This document shows, in pieces, positions 1-10,955 of a stretch of 64,000 nt of DNA. Each line of letters starts with the position of its first letter. Positions within the stretch are counted from its first letter, which is position 1. The notes beneath the pieces were generated by a model. The model searched no databases, was not told the origin of the DNA, and saw nothing but the letters and a program-made list of their open reading frames with translations. This DNA comes from Cristatella mucedo (Eukaryota > Bryozoa > Phylactolaemata > Cristatellidae), in assembly GCA_009760855.2 (NCBI GenBank), contig WPIO01000020.1:6174001-6238000 (forward strand), given 5' to 3'. The position numbers and the translations under genes were made by a program.

Positions 1-559
1 ACTGGGTACCAGTCAAGCAAAGGATTGACTTCAAGATTTTGTCGCTCACTTTTAGGTCCCTTCATTCTTTGACTCCAGCCTACCTCACAGATATGCTCCC
101 CCATCAGGCCAAGCATCGTACCACCCGCTTTTCGGAATCCAACAGTCTACAAATACCTCGTACTAACCTCAAATCTGTTGGAGGCATGCATTTAGTTCGT
201 ATGCTCCCAAAGCCTGGAACTTCCTCCCGACTTGCGTCAGAATATCCCCTGACCTGACCACAATTAAAAAGAACTTAAAAACACACCTATTTAGGACAGC
301 ATTTAGTGGGTCCCTGTGATTCGTCCTTTGTGTGCTTATGCGTGCTGACACTGTGCATGCTGCCACTAACCATATTTGCATGCTGACCCTGTGCATGTCA
401 CCCCTAACCATGTTATTCATTTTGTTTATTTTTCAAGCATGATATTACTCACTATTCTATTGCATTTCCCTTTGCAGCAAATGTAAAGCGCCTAGAGAGA
501 GATTGAGTTCTCTGAGGGTGCTTTATCAAGTGCATTATTATTATTATTCTTATTATTAT
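1..559 (+). mobile_element. LINE-A (L2/CR1-like) 3' fragment, cut by window edge
   Basis: This is the 3' end of a non-LTR retrotransposon family called LINE-A here. The reading from about 39 encodes the post-RT C-terminus (motifs [32 protein letters not shown]). It is followed by a 3' UTR and a hairpin tail (AAAGCGCC ... GGGTGCTTT) ending in (ATT)n at 535-559. The frame breaks after about residue 55, so the copy is dead. L2/CR1 membership is inferred from the microsatellite tail and RT motifs in sister copies. Confidence 0.85.
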
Positions 560-802
560 GATTGCAATGATACCTGAAGAAGTCCCAAGTGATGAGCAGT
601 GATGTGAGAGTAAGCACTTATAAGGCCAGATGCCATATCCATCAGTGGATGAACCATGTTACAATTCTCATTTATTTCATGAACAGGGAGGATAATAATC
701 GCATTTATGAAAAGCTATTGTAATGAAAATGATGCCGTACTGCAATAAAAAGTCTAGCTCTGTACTTTGAATTGAAAGCGTCTCGTTTTCTTAGTCTCTG
801 TC

Positions 803-1141
<339 letters not shown>

Positions 1142-1360
1142 TGGGTCTGACTGGGCCTACAAGAAAAGCCGCTACTTCGAGATCGAGCCACGACATTCCC
1201 GAAAAGAATTGCTGAGATTGCGCCACCGTCTTGAAGCTGGACAATGGCTACGTGTCGCGAGCCTTAAAACTATATTGCAAAGAGTTACTGCCTTAGCCTA
1301 GAGAGATACTAAGAATAGTATTTGTCTACTCTGCTCGCAATCGCCAGGTCAGGGTTGATC

Positions 1361-1411
1361 TCACTGCATAATGGCTGTTACTTTAACTTCCTCATTCATT
1401 GATCTGTCCTC
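1361..1411 (-). CDS. Candidate terminal exon of unknown gene, copy 1
   Basis: In minus orientation an AG acceptor (ATTTTCAG) is followed by 17 codons, ending E-E-V-K-V-T-A-I-M-Q and TGA. The copy-2 counterpart at 5192-5242 has the same 51-nt length, an AG before it and the same stop. Differences are mostly conservative (V/I, V/I, A/G). The codon frame does not join directly to the acidic candidate exon upstream, so another exon would be needed, or this is not coding. Confidence 0.3.
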   Translation of the reverse strand, partial: EDRSMNEEVKVTAIMQ

Positions 1412-2029
1412 CTGAAAATAAGGATAGCCAGTCTCATAGTTTACCCCAAAGCTGAGACGGCTCAATCGTGAGCAATCTAGAGACCCAATTTCACATTTCG
1501 GCAAATTATTTTTATAAATACTACTACCTCGCTGGAAAGAAGCTACTCGTCTATCAATTGCAATGAGTTTTGTGTGACAGTAGCTCCGGTGGCGGCTGTT
1601 ATAGTGGGAGTTTCACGGAGACACAGCGGGCGCTCTTGCGCGGTAAACGAGACTCTCTTATTCCTCTCAACGAGGGATATATGAGAGCTCGATCAATCGC
1701 AGCAATCAAAGAATAACCTGCATTAGTGGGCCGACGCTGCACTGCTTCAATGGCTTAACTATTGGCCACAGGTGAGGCATGTACATTAGTGTGAGGCGCT
1801 TGGCTAATTACAACAGAAGCCGCAGGCTCACACAACACAAGTGATGTTTCCTTGTCATCGCAACGATAGCTTATTTTCAAATCTGGAAGACATAATCAAC
1901 ATCTGGCTTGTTATTCTGCTTAGTAGAAGTAAAACACTATTATGACAGCACTATAACTATTGGCGGAGGGTTAATGTCGTGTAGCCCTTCATTTTTCCGA
2001 GAGTAGGATTATTTAGGTAAGCAAACCTA

Positions 2030-2215
2030 CAGCCGTGATGGGCCACAAGGTAAGGCAGTTGCTCGTCACGACCTCGGTCCCGAGGTCGTGGGTTCGAATC
2101 CTGTGGCAGGCAATCCTTTATTGCCGCTGCTCGCTGTGGAGATAGTCTTTAAGGGTCCTCTGCTGCTATAGAAAAAGAGGCCGGTTAATCAGCTAGAGTT
2201 CTCTTTATTTAATTT
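2030..2215 (+). mobile_element. SINE-A (tRNA-derived)
   Basis: A pol III head with an A-box-like TGGGCCACAAGG and a B box GGTTCGAATCC at 2091-2101. A tRNA-unrelated body follows, ending in AAAAAGAGGC and TCAGCTAG. It is one of the better preserved SINE-A copies, and it is absent from the matching point of tandem copy 2, so it inserted after that duplication. Confidence 0.85.
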
Positions 2216-2256
2216 CATCTCACTTTGATGGGAATGATTACTCTGTGCACCCGCTA

Positions 2257-2815
2257 ATCTGATAATAATAATAATAATATTGCACTTGATAAAGCGCCCT
2301 CAGAGAACTTAATCTCTTTCTAGGCGCTTTACATTTGCTGCAAAGTGATACACAATAGAATAGTAAGTAAAATCATGCTTGAAAAACAAACAAAATGAAT
2401 AACATGGTTAGGGGTTACATGCACTGGGTCAGCATGCAAATGTGGTTAGTGGCAGCATGAACAGTGTCAGCACGCATAAGCACATCGAGGACGAATCACA
2501 AGGACCCCACTAAATGCTGTCCTAAATAGGTATGTTTTTAAGTTTCTTTTAAATGTGGTCAGGTCAGGGGATGTACTGATGCAGGTCGGGAGGGAGTTCC
2601 AGGCTGTGGGAGCATACGAGCTAAATGCACGGTCTCCAAAGGATTTAAGGTTTGTACGAGGTATTTCTAGACTGTTGGATTCCGAAAAGCGAGTGGTACG
2701 ATGCTTTGCCTGATGGGGTAGTATCTCTGAAAGATAGGCTGGAGCCATAGAATGAAGAGACCTAAAAGTGAGCGACAAAACCTTGAAGTCAATCCGTTGC
2801 GAAGTTAGATATAGC
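2257..2815 (-). mobile_element. LINE-A 3' fragment, young copy
   Basis: A 5'-truncated LINE-A in minus orientation, with (ATT)n at 2262-2280 and the hairpin tail next. An open C-terminal frame of about 100 residues ([11 protein letters not shown] ... NSLPTC ... [12 protein letters not shown]) follows. It is nearly identical to the copy at 50070-50633, so both come from a recently active subfamily. It is absent from tandem copy 2, so it inserted after that duplication. Confidence 0.9.
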
Positions 2816-2982
2816 ATTTCGATGTTTTAAGTAGCGAAGCATCCAATGGATCTTGCAGCAACTCATCCTTGAGTGTGCCTGAAAGCATCTTGCATTATCG
2901 ATTACGAATATCACACTATGACTATGGCGTACCTGGCTCTAAGCTGGGAGGCGGTACAATCACGGCCTTCATTCGTCATAGT

Positions 2983-3130
2983 TCATATTTTCGCTCGATC
3001 GCAGCGGCTGTTTTCCTCGCCTGATTCAAAGCTGGCCGCTGACCTGCTGTCGTAGTAATCGTCTTCGTCTCTATTGTTGTCTGTATCGAAATTGGATACG
3101 TCGGTGACAAAGCTTTTCATGCCTGCCAGC
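2983..3130 (-). pseudogene. Candidate acidic exon, copy 1 (interrupted)
   Basis: The minus frame reads an acidic stretch with DTDNNRDEDDYYD and then meets TGA at 2983-2985, before the likely donor. Copy 2 (5971-6150) aligns in the same frame with a 7-codon indel (GDNN ... SDEEDFGY). The whole-codon indel and conservative changes favour former coding function. The stop suggests copy 1 is the decayed one. Confidence 0.3.
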
Positions 3131-3161
3131 GAGTATGTCAATGCTTAACGCCAACAAGTGC

Positions 3162-3164
<3 letters not shown>

Positions 3165-3195
<31 letters not shown>
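3165..3195. repeat. (GA)n microsatellite
   Basis: About 15 uninterrupted GA units, followed shortly by an A-rich run near 3207. Confidence 0.95.
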
Positions 3196-3197
<2 letters not shown>

Positions 3198-3199
3198 CC

Positions 3200-4385
3200 C
3201 ACACAATAAAAAAAAAATAATAATCACGTATGTGTGTAGCACCCTTGATAGTACGCATAAAGTGATCCTACTTGTGAGTTATATCCAGAGAGTATACCGA
3301 ATCGTTAATTTCTACTACTTCAACGAATAACAATATGTCGTCTGTGTTTTACTACACATATCATACAGGGTTTTATTTAACTGTGACTTATTACGTAGTG
3401 GATAGACTTATTTATAAGCGGATTCCCATTCAAAATCATTGAGGCTAGTGATTAATATTAATACTTAGGGTGTAATAAATGTTGATTTTCATTCAAAATC
3501 ATTTAGGGTAATAATTTCTTTACTACTTCGGGTACATAAAAAAGTTGGTTCTTTATTAAATATGGTAACTATGGCATTCATAACAGATATAGCTACCTTC
3601 AGAATTACACACCAAATGTAAGTACCTTGTTGCACAAGCCGCAAGTCCTGAGGGTAGTTATCATTAGGAGTAAAGACAATATGTCACAAATACAAGGACT
3701 TGCTTGGATTGGTTTCGTGTCCAAGTCGGCCCACATTGTAACAAGGCGTAGCTTATAATAAGCAAACTGAATGCTGCAGGAGATATGCTAAACAAGCCCA
3801 TCTTCAGTGATAGATTTCAAATTTCTAAATATCCCTAGATTTTATAATAACTAGTGCATTACCCCTGGACAATAGTCATACAGCAGGCTGTATGGATGAA
3901 ATTACCTGCCGTATCATTATATATAGGTGTTGGATTGATAAGTTGTCACCTAGGATTGCTGCCGTATCAACTCCGAAGTTTTTGCAGTTTTGCTTGCGCA
4001 AAAGCAAGACTTGAGCAGACTTGACAGTGGAGCATAGATCCACAATTAAATTGCCTTAAATGATTCAATTTGTTCTATCATTTTAAATATAGCTCAAAAA
4101 TGAAAGCCAATGTAAGTAGCCTTGAAAATAATTTGTTATCCAAATCACAAATTCAATCTACAGTTGCTATTTTTGGTGACCCACTGAATGTGGGAAAACT
4201 AATATACAAAGTCTATAGCCAGTTGCTAAGCTAGCTGTGCTGACTAACGAGGCTCAGGCCACAGCTGACGTGAAAGACTTCGCTTACTTTCAAAGAGTTC
4301 ATGCAGCTGCCGCTCCCGTCATCAGGCGGGAGAAAGCATTGACTTATGACCAACACATACCAAGCTTAGGCACTCAACAACGCCC
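3200..4385. other. AT-rich stretch, no gene recognised
   Basis: No convincing ORF, RNA or transposon end was found. A short phrase (CATTCAAAATCATT) occurs twice, near 3428 and 3490, with AT-rich flanks, which looks like a small local duplication. Confidence 0.5.
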
Positions 4386-4389
4386 TTAA

Positions 4390-4545
4390 TATTCTAGTGT
4401 AAATATAATTCACTTTTAGCGCACTACGAGAACTTAATCTCTATTCAGGAACCTCCCACATGCCACGGGGCTCGAGCCCACGAACTCGGCCAGACCGTGG
4501 TCGGGGAGAGAACCTTAACCACTAAGATAAATTAGCGCTGCTTAT
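4390..4545 (-). mobile_element. SINE-B (tRNA-derived with LINE-A-like tail)
   Basis: Reverse orientation: the B box region GGGGCTCGAGCCC lies at about 4477-4489 and the A-box side (GTGGTTAAGGTTCTC) near 4508-4522. The tail at 4415-4450 resembles the LINE-A 3' hairpin. The same head and tail combination recurs at 5390, 56541 and 59566. Confidence 0.8.
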
Positions 4546-4654
4546 AGATAAAGCGAACTTTCCCGCCAGCCTCAAATTCATAAAATGCTCTATTTCTGTC
4601 TCTCTTCCTTTCCGCCGTCTCCCTCTATATCTGTCTACGTGTCTGCTTTCTTTT

Positions 4655-4726
<72 letters not shown>
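4655..4726. repeat. (CT)n microsatellite
   Basis: GTCT units turning into about 28 CT units. Further pyrimidine-rich sequence at 4890-4970 corresponds to the (CT)n tract beside tandem copy 1. Confidence 0.95.
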
Positions 4727-4728
<2 letters not shown>

Positions 4729-5191
4729 GCACGTACACATACGTGGATGGGAATAATGGATGTGCACATGTATTTATTTAACACCCTGAGGTAATCCCTA
4801 GCCCTCGTATGTCATCCATAGCTCGTATTTTCTTTCGCTCTCTTTTCGTCGCCCAGCCTATTTTGATTACACCAAAATTCCTATCTGCATCCCGCTCTTC
4901 CTCCTACTCTCTCCCTCCCCTCTCCCTTACTCTCTCAATCTCTTTCTCTCTCTATCTGTCCCTGCGTCAGATCAGACGGACCTTAAAGGTAAGCCCACAA
5001 CTTTGAGATCAGGTCAAGCAATTAATGCACAGGATTGCTGAAGTTTGAGCAATCTTCTTCAACCTGGACTGCAGCTAAGTTTGTTGCCGCCTAAAAGCTG
5101 CATTGCAAACAGTGTTCAATTGGCGGTCTCAAGCACAGAGAATTGCACAAATCCTATCTGCAGACGCCAATCGCTAGGTGAAGCTTTTTTC

Positions 5192-5242
5192 TCACTGCCT
5201 GACGCCAGTTATTTTAATTTCCTCATACATTGCAGTGTTCTT
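5192..5242 (-). CDS. Candidate terminal exon of unknown gene, copy 2
   Basis: An AG (TTCTGGAG) precedes 17 codons reading K-N-T-A-M-Y-E-E-I-K-I-T-G-V-R-Q and TGA. Exon length, acceptor and stop match copy 1 exactly. The protein is not recognised. Transcript data would be needed to decide between a gene and neutral similarity. Confidence 0.3.
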   Translation of the reverse strand, partial: KNTAMYEEIKITGVRQ

Positions 5243-5389
5243 CTCCAGAAAATCTATTCATTACCTTAATTTACCATAGAGCTGAGACTTTGCGTTGATA
5301 AGCAATCTAGGGACTTATTGTGGCATTCAATCCGTTTTTGTTATAAATACTTACTTCTAAGGAAAGAAGCTACTTATATATGAATTACC

Positions 5390-5557
5390 ACAAAATATAA
5401 AATAGAATTAATTCACACATCCCTAATATAACGTAATCTTTATTCGAGCTCTATACGAATGCTGTGGAGCTCGTGCCCACGACCTCGGTCTTTAAATTAC
5501 ATTCACCTTGACCTTGGTTGAGGAGAGCACCTTAACCACTTGGCCAAAACGTAGCAG
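5390..5557 (-). mobile_element. SINE-B
   Basis: Reverse-oriented copy with a B-box-like GAGCTCGTGCCC, the A-box side CACTTGGCCA near 5537-5546, and a degenerate LINE-A-like tail at the 5390 end. It is inserted only in copy 2 of the tandem duplication. Confidence 0.7.
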
Positions 5558-5970
5558 CATAGTAATGAGTCGGAGAGTTCCATTGAAAGCTCACTGATTA
5601 CATTTTGTTTGAGCTGGAATAAAACATTTTCACCCAGCCTGCGATTCTGTTGAGTAGAGCTGAAACATGCTCATGTTAATATTGATGGTTGCCAACCGGG
5701 CCATTCATTTTTTTCAGAGAAGCTTTATCAAGGTAAGAAATTTTACAGATCTTGATAACTTTCCCAGCATGGTATCCTATTCATACAGCTTTGATCTCAT
5801 TCTGACTGAAACGATTGCATTGTTGGCGCAAGAATGCGAAAAAGTAGACATAGAACTTGAAATTTTGAGAGGCGGAGCAGTCAAAAGATTTTGCAGCAGC
5901 TCACACTCAAGTGCGCCTCGGAGCCTTTCACATTGCGAATTACAAATATCAAAGTACGACTACAACTTAC

Positions 5971-6150
5971 TCGATGCTGAACTGGGATAAGGCGAAACAC
6001 AGCCATCATTATTTCCTTTCGTTCCATAGCCGAAGTCTTCCTCGTCCGATTTGATGGAAGTCGCCGGGTTGTTGTCGCCACTGCCCCATTCAGACGCACC
6101 TGATGTGACGGTGAAAATTATTGCATCGCATGCCGACGAGTCCTTCAAAG
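5971..6150 (-). CDS. Candidate acidic exon of unknown gene, copy 2
   Basis: An open minus-strand stretch of about 60 codons containing GDNNPATSIKSDEEDFGYGT. Its 3' edge abuts a perfect donor GTAAGT (forward 5965-5970) and its 5' edge an AG at 6151-6152. It is hydrophilic and acidic, with no membrane segment. The paralogous reading at 2983-3130 keeps the frame across a 21-nt indel. The function is unknown. Confidence 0.35.
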
Positions 6151-6165
6151 CTCAGCTCGATTAAA

Positions 6166-6650
6166 TGTCACAACGAGCAAAGGTCAGGATTAAGAGTACT
6201 CAAATAAATGGTGCACAAAATAAAGACAATATTTCTGGGTAAGTTAGATCTAGGGGCTGTACTAGTTAGTTGATTCTCGCCAATCGAACACAATTGACAC
6301 CTTTTCAGCCAAAACTGAATAATTTACAGAGTCCTTCTTATGGCAATATTCAAAATTTAAAATAAAAGCAAAATTAAGAGTATGGAAATTGTACTACATC
6401 AACTAAAAGTAATGATTTCAGTGTATACTGTTTTTGCATCCTTCCCTGGCTAAATGATTCTCACTTTTCTATTATGTTAATGAATATGTTATCCTTGTCA
6501 AGTCAGTGTTGTTGCTGCACATGCAGAAAAAGGTGTCACGTTGCTACCTTCCATATTGGGTTCTACACCTACCATAAGTCAAAAAATTGAATATATTTTC
6601 TGGCCACAGTTCGGCCCTAAAATGAATAAGATGCGAACGTTTGGTAAAGC
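6166..6650. other. No gene recognised
   Basis: AT-rich spacer between the tandem duplication and a LINE-A tail. No ORF or repeat end is supported. Confidence 0.5.
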
Positions 6651-6654
6651 CCTA

Positions 6655-6922
6655 TAATAATAATAATATTATGATAATAACACACTTGATAAAGCGCCCT
6701 AGCAAACTCAGTCTCTTTCTAGGCGCTTTCTTCTTTGCTGCAAACGAAGCATGATTGAATTGTTAGTAGTAGCATGCTCAATGAAAAACTAGAATAACAT
6801 GTTTAGGTGTGACATGCACAGGGTCAGCATGCAAGTGTGGTTAGTGGCAGCATGCACAATGTCAGCACGCATAAGCATATAAAGGACGAATCACGTGTAC
6901 CCACTAAATACTTACCTCCAGA
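6655..6922 (-). mobile_element. LINE-A 3' fragment
   Basis: (ATT)n-type tail, hairpin and 3' UTR in reverse orientation, truncated at about 6922 (CCCACTAAAT). It lies head-to-head with the plus-strand LINE-A at 7085. Confidence 0.85.
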
Positions 6923-7084
6923 AGCGACGTCGGGACACGCTGCTCCTTCACAAGGATTTTCAAGCTGAAAAGGTTTAGGAAATTCACTTTAAAGTCTAAT
7001 TTCAGAGTACGAATAATCTTGAATGCAGTCTCAAGAATTATTCTACACTGATCTAGCTCAATTTGATTCAATGTGATTCAAAAC

Positions 7085-7795
7085 CAATAGCATTGACTTC
7101 AAGGTTCTGTCACTTCAATTTTAGGAGCCTTCATTTTTTAGCTCCAGCATAACTATCAGATCTCCTACCCCACCAAGCTAAGCATACCGCCCGCTTTTCT
7201 GAATCTAATCGTTTAGTTACACCTGGTACTAACCTTAAAGCCTTATGAGGTCAGGCCATCAGTTCGTGTGCTACAAAGTCTGGAACTCACTTCTGACTAG
7301 CGTCAAGACATCCCCTGAGTTGACGACATTCAAAAAGAAAAGCTGAAAGCGCATATGTTTATCACAGCATGCTGTGGATCCGTGTGACACTTCCTTTTTC
7401 TGCCTATCTATGCTGACACACTGCATGCTGCCACTAACCATATTTCCATGTTGACCCTGTGCATGTCACCTCTAACCGCGTGATGATGCTCGTTGACATT
7501 GGGCATGCTACTACTAACTATTCGATAATGCTTCCTGTGGGCCGTAATGGCTCACGAGGTAAGGCAGTTGCTTTTCAAGACCTCGGCCCCGAGGTCGTGG
7601 GTTCGAATCCTGTGGTGGGCGATCCTTTATCGCCACTGCAAGCGGTGGCGATAGCCGTAAAGGCTCTTCTGTCGCTATACAAAAAGAGGCTGTTAAATCA
7701 GCTAGCATTTATTTATTTATTTGCAGAAAATGTAATGTGTATAGAAAGACATTATGTTTTCAGAGGGTATTATTGCAATTAATATTATTATTACT
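7085..7795 (+). mobile_element. LINE-A 3' fragment split by SINE-A
   Basis: The C-terminal coding remnant begins at about 7090 (ATTGACTTCAAGG) and the 3' UTR reaches 7535. After a 180 bp SINE the LINE resumes with GCAGAAAATGTAA and a decayed hairpin, ending in (ATT)n near 7795. It is frameshifted and non-coding now. Confidence 0.8.
7538..7720 (+). mobile_element. SINE-A inserted in LINE-A
   Basis: A clear tRNA-like head with A box TGGCTCACGAGG (7548-7559) and B box GGTTCGAATCC (about 7600-7610). The body carries TCGCCACTGCAAGCGGTGGCGA, a self-complementary stem, and the tail is AAAAAGAGGC ... CAGCTAGC (ATTT)n. It is the most complete SINE-A here and a good family reference. Confidence 0.9.
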
Positions 7796-8630
7796 TAGAT
7801 TACACTCAAAAGTACTCGAGCTATCAAACAAGAAAATAGTTTAATAACTGATACAGAGCTATTTATGCAAAATAGACACTTTACCATTCAAGTTTCATAA
7901 ATCAGTTGTATCTAACTCCTAATTTTGAACATAACCATCGTGAATATTTGTACAAGAATAAAAACAAACTTCCTGCATAACTGGATAAGTGTAAGCACAA
8001 CATATTCGCCATTGCTTCTTTTTTTTACTTACTTGGAGTCGTCTTCCATAAAAATGTATTATGAAGTTCACTCGTTCCAAAGTTTCTGCTTCTCTATACC
8101 AATAACAGAGGAAAATAAAGCTACCATTAAAGCTATACGTTTCCTTAAAAAATAAAAAAATGAGCTTTCTAGCAGTTATAAGCTTCCCCAAGCAGATGAT
8201 ATTCTATGCATCACTTTGTCTTAATAATGCTCAGAGAAGTCTTGCAGAAGACTGTCATGTATACAATGCGACTTTTCCAGCTACAAATACAGCAGTAACA
8301 CAATTCAAGCAGTATTATCAGCATTTGATAGCAAATTAATGTCTCCTTTGGCTAATTCTTCACCTGCTCAGTTTACTTTTCTCATAATTTCGCCACTTTA
8401 TAGTTAGGTACCTCGCATTTAGCGAGCTCTGTACTTCCATCAGTTTATACTGTGAACTATATTCATTATATTCTGCATATTCAGTTTGTTCTGTCTCTTT
8501 TGCACGTAATTAGGAAAAGCTCGACCTCATTACTCGAGTTCGACGAAGCGCTTTATTTAATGGACTTTAAATTCACCATTTGACAGGCTATCTGCTCATT
8601 CAGCGTTAGCTGCACAATTGAGATTAAAAC

Positions 8631-8633
<3 letters not shown>
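7796..8633. other. No gene recognised
   Basis: AT-rich sequence. Overlapping ORFs on both strands at 7919-8191 show no family motif and are not annotated. Confidence 0.5.

Positions 8634-8670
<37 letters not shown>
8634..8670. repeat. (CT)n microsatellite
   Basis: About 18 CT units. Confidence 0.95.
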
Positions 8671-8673
<3 letters not shown>

Positions 8674-8922
8674 ATCTCGCTATAGGACTGTTTTTGTAGC
8701 CATGCATCAAGCTCTTCATTGGCGCTTTACGATCAAGTGCCTGATGAGCCCACTACGTTCTGTTACCATACTGCAATTCATGGATGAATCTGCTCTTTCT
8801 ACCCAGGAGGCTAAAGCCTCAAAGTGAGGGAGCTGCTCTTCAGAGCTAGCGATGGACGCTTCATACTAAAGCTAAGCAGGCTGCAGCTCATTGGGCTATC
8901 TCCAAGACTAGGCACATTCAAT

Positions 8923-9650
8923 GATAATAATGCATTTGATATAGCGCCCTCAGAGAACTCAATCTCTTTCTTAGGCACTTTAAGTTTGTTGTAAGCGAAG
9001 CACTGTCGAATGATTAAGGGTAGCGTGCTCAATAAACAACAGGAATAACAGGGTTAGAGGTTACATGCACAGGGTCAGCATGCAAAAGTGGTTAGCAGCA
9101 GCATGCATAGTGTCAGCACGCATAAGCACATGAAGGACGAATCACAGGGACCCACTAAATGCTGTCCTAAATAGGTGTGTTTTTAAGTTCTTTTTTAATG
9201 TGGTCAAGTCAGGGAATGTTCCAGGCTTTGGGAGCATACGGACTAAATGCACGGTCTCCAAAGGATTTGAGGTTTGTACGAGGTATTGGTAAACTGTTGG
9301 ATTCCGAAAAGCGGGTGGTACGATGCTTGGCCTGGTGGGGGAGTAGATCTGAGAGATAGGCTGGAGCTAAAAATGAAGTGACCTAAAAGTGAGCGGCAAA
9401 GCCTTGACGTCGATTCGTTGCTTGACTGGTAGCCAGTGCAGGTCGGTGAGAAGTGGTGTAATTTGGCAACTGCGACGTTCACGACAGACAAGCCTAGCTG
9501 CTGAGTTTTGCACAAGCTGTAATCGCCTGATTGCACATGCCGTTAGGCCAGTAAGCAGCGAGTTACCGAAATTAAGTCGGCAAGCATCTAGCAGTAAAGC
9601 TAACAAGCGTGCTGTAGGGTAGACCAAGGCCACACAACGGGCTTGCTCGA
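8923..9650 (-). mobile_element. LINE-A 3' fragment
   Basis: Reverse copy with tail at 8925-8985, then 3' UTR, then RT C-terminal coding: [32 protein letters not shown] and the [12 protein letters not shown] motif (about 9367-9633). That last motif is characteristic of the family. Frameshifts separate two open pieces. Confidence 0.9.
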
Positions 9651-10854
9651 TCTAATATGGTTCACAACAAGTATTTAACGATTATCAATAGATTAGTGTT
9701 TTGATTCGCTGAGACACCTTAAGCAAATTAAAAAACCGGTTCTGCTGCTGAAGGCTAGGATTCGTTTAGAGCTTAAACTAGTTTCTACTTTCACATGAAC
9801 AAACTTCACTCAGGACTAAAAGGTTGGATCTGTGAACCTGAAACTTGATTTTCCTGAATTAACTCAGTGCTAAAGTTTTTAAATTTAAGCTTCTTAAGAT
9901 CCAGCATTTAATGTATATGGTCAACGCAACTTTGCAGAAACATATAGCCCCTGGTCATTTCTATGTACAAGACTTAGCTGGTCATCCAAAATATTTACAT
10001 TCACGACTTTCAGGCACTCTGAAGTCTTTTCCACAACTCACCTTTCCCTCAAATCCGATGATAATCTTGTCAGCAAGTAATTAATTTCCTCTTCCCGTGG
10101 AATAAAACCCACAGCAGAGACACTTGGGTTGTCGGGCACTTCTGCAGCCTGTAAGATAGATGAAAACGGTTCTAATTGTACAGCCCGGAACCATAGCTCA
10201 TCCACAAATTACGATCAAAGAATGAATGCAAGGATTATTATAATCTTGCTAGCTTTTGTTGGTTGGTAGATCCCATTCAGATAGGCAATTAACAAAAGTA
10301 TTGGTATTAATAATATTTACGTGACATTTTCTTCGCATCAATGCAGCTAATTACGTATTTTTAGGCACTTCCAACCTGCTGCTATATAATCAATACTTGC
10401 TGGTCAGAAACTTGCACAGTATTGGGCATGCAAAATTGGACAAGTACCATTGCCTTGGTCACATTGCCGAAGCAAACATGCAGGCACTCTCGGCCACCAG
10501 CTTGTTTACCTCTGACTGGAAGCATGCACTGAATAACTCACTGGGTCTCGCGAAAAGCACACCAAAAAAGACTAAGCTCGCAGGGGATCCTTAAAGGAAA
10601 TCCGCCGGCCAGATGAAACTTCTTCAGCTGAAACTTGCAAGATGCACCATCTTCATAGGTAGCCAACCTAGCATCGGTGATGGACTAGGCGGAATGAGAG
10701 GTGCTCAAGATGAATTTGGTTGTAAATTGTATCAAACGATGCCATTAAATCGGGCAAGACAAGCAGCGAGACTGTACTTGACTCTTGGTCTCATCCCAGG
10801 GTGTGCTCCTCGCATTTCAAGACACGTGTTGGAGGTTCTGAGCATTGTGGCAGG
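9651..10854. other. No gene recognised
   Basis: Contains an anonymous 105-codon plus ORF (10613-10930) with no motif, overlapping a SINE-A remnant at its end. I do not call it a gene. Confidence 0.45.
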
Positions 10855-10955
10855 CATGCCATGCTTAATTACCCACTTCGAGCGTCGGCGAAAGCTATTA
10901 AGGCTCTTTAGCTGCGAGGATGTTTCATGAGCTAACCTTTACCTTTAACCTTTTG
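10855..10955 (+). mobile_element. SINE-A 3' remnant (degenerate)
   Basis: The body resembles SINE-A (GGCGAAAGCTATTAAGGCTC, then GAGCTAACC) with a (CTTTAC)n-like tail. The tRNA head is missing or unrecognisable. Confidence 0.4.

Larger units (their letters stand above)
1143..3130 (-). repeat. Tandem duplication, copy 1 (degenerate)
   Basis: Blocks at about 1270-1560, 1930-2030 and 2830-3130 align in order and orientation with 4975-5390, 5640-5740 and 5870-6165, at roughly 70-75% by eye. The non-matching middle is explained by a SINE-A and a LINE-A insertion in this copy. The period is about 3.8 kb. Two sub-blocks behave like exons on the minus strand. No known gene family was recognised. Confidence 0.6.
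4975..6165 (-). repeat. Tandem duplication, copy 2
   Basis: Partner of 1143-3130. It lacks the SINE-A and LINE-A of copy 1 but has its own SINE-B at 5390-5557. The order of homologous blocks is kept. It contains the better preserved version of both candidate exons. Confidence 0.6.

Noticed and set aside
7538-7612. A tRNA gene
   Set aside because: A and B boxes are present, but the unit recurs with a fixed non-tRNA body and tail and does not fold as a clean cloverleaf. It is the head of SINE-A.
10613-10930. Host gene ORF of 105 codons
   Set aside because: No motif, its end overlaps a SINE-A remnant, and it has no splice or promoter support.
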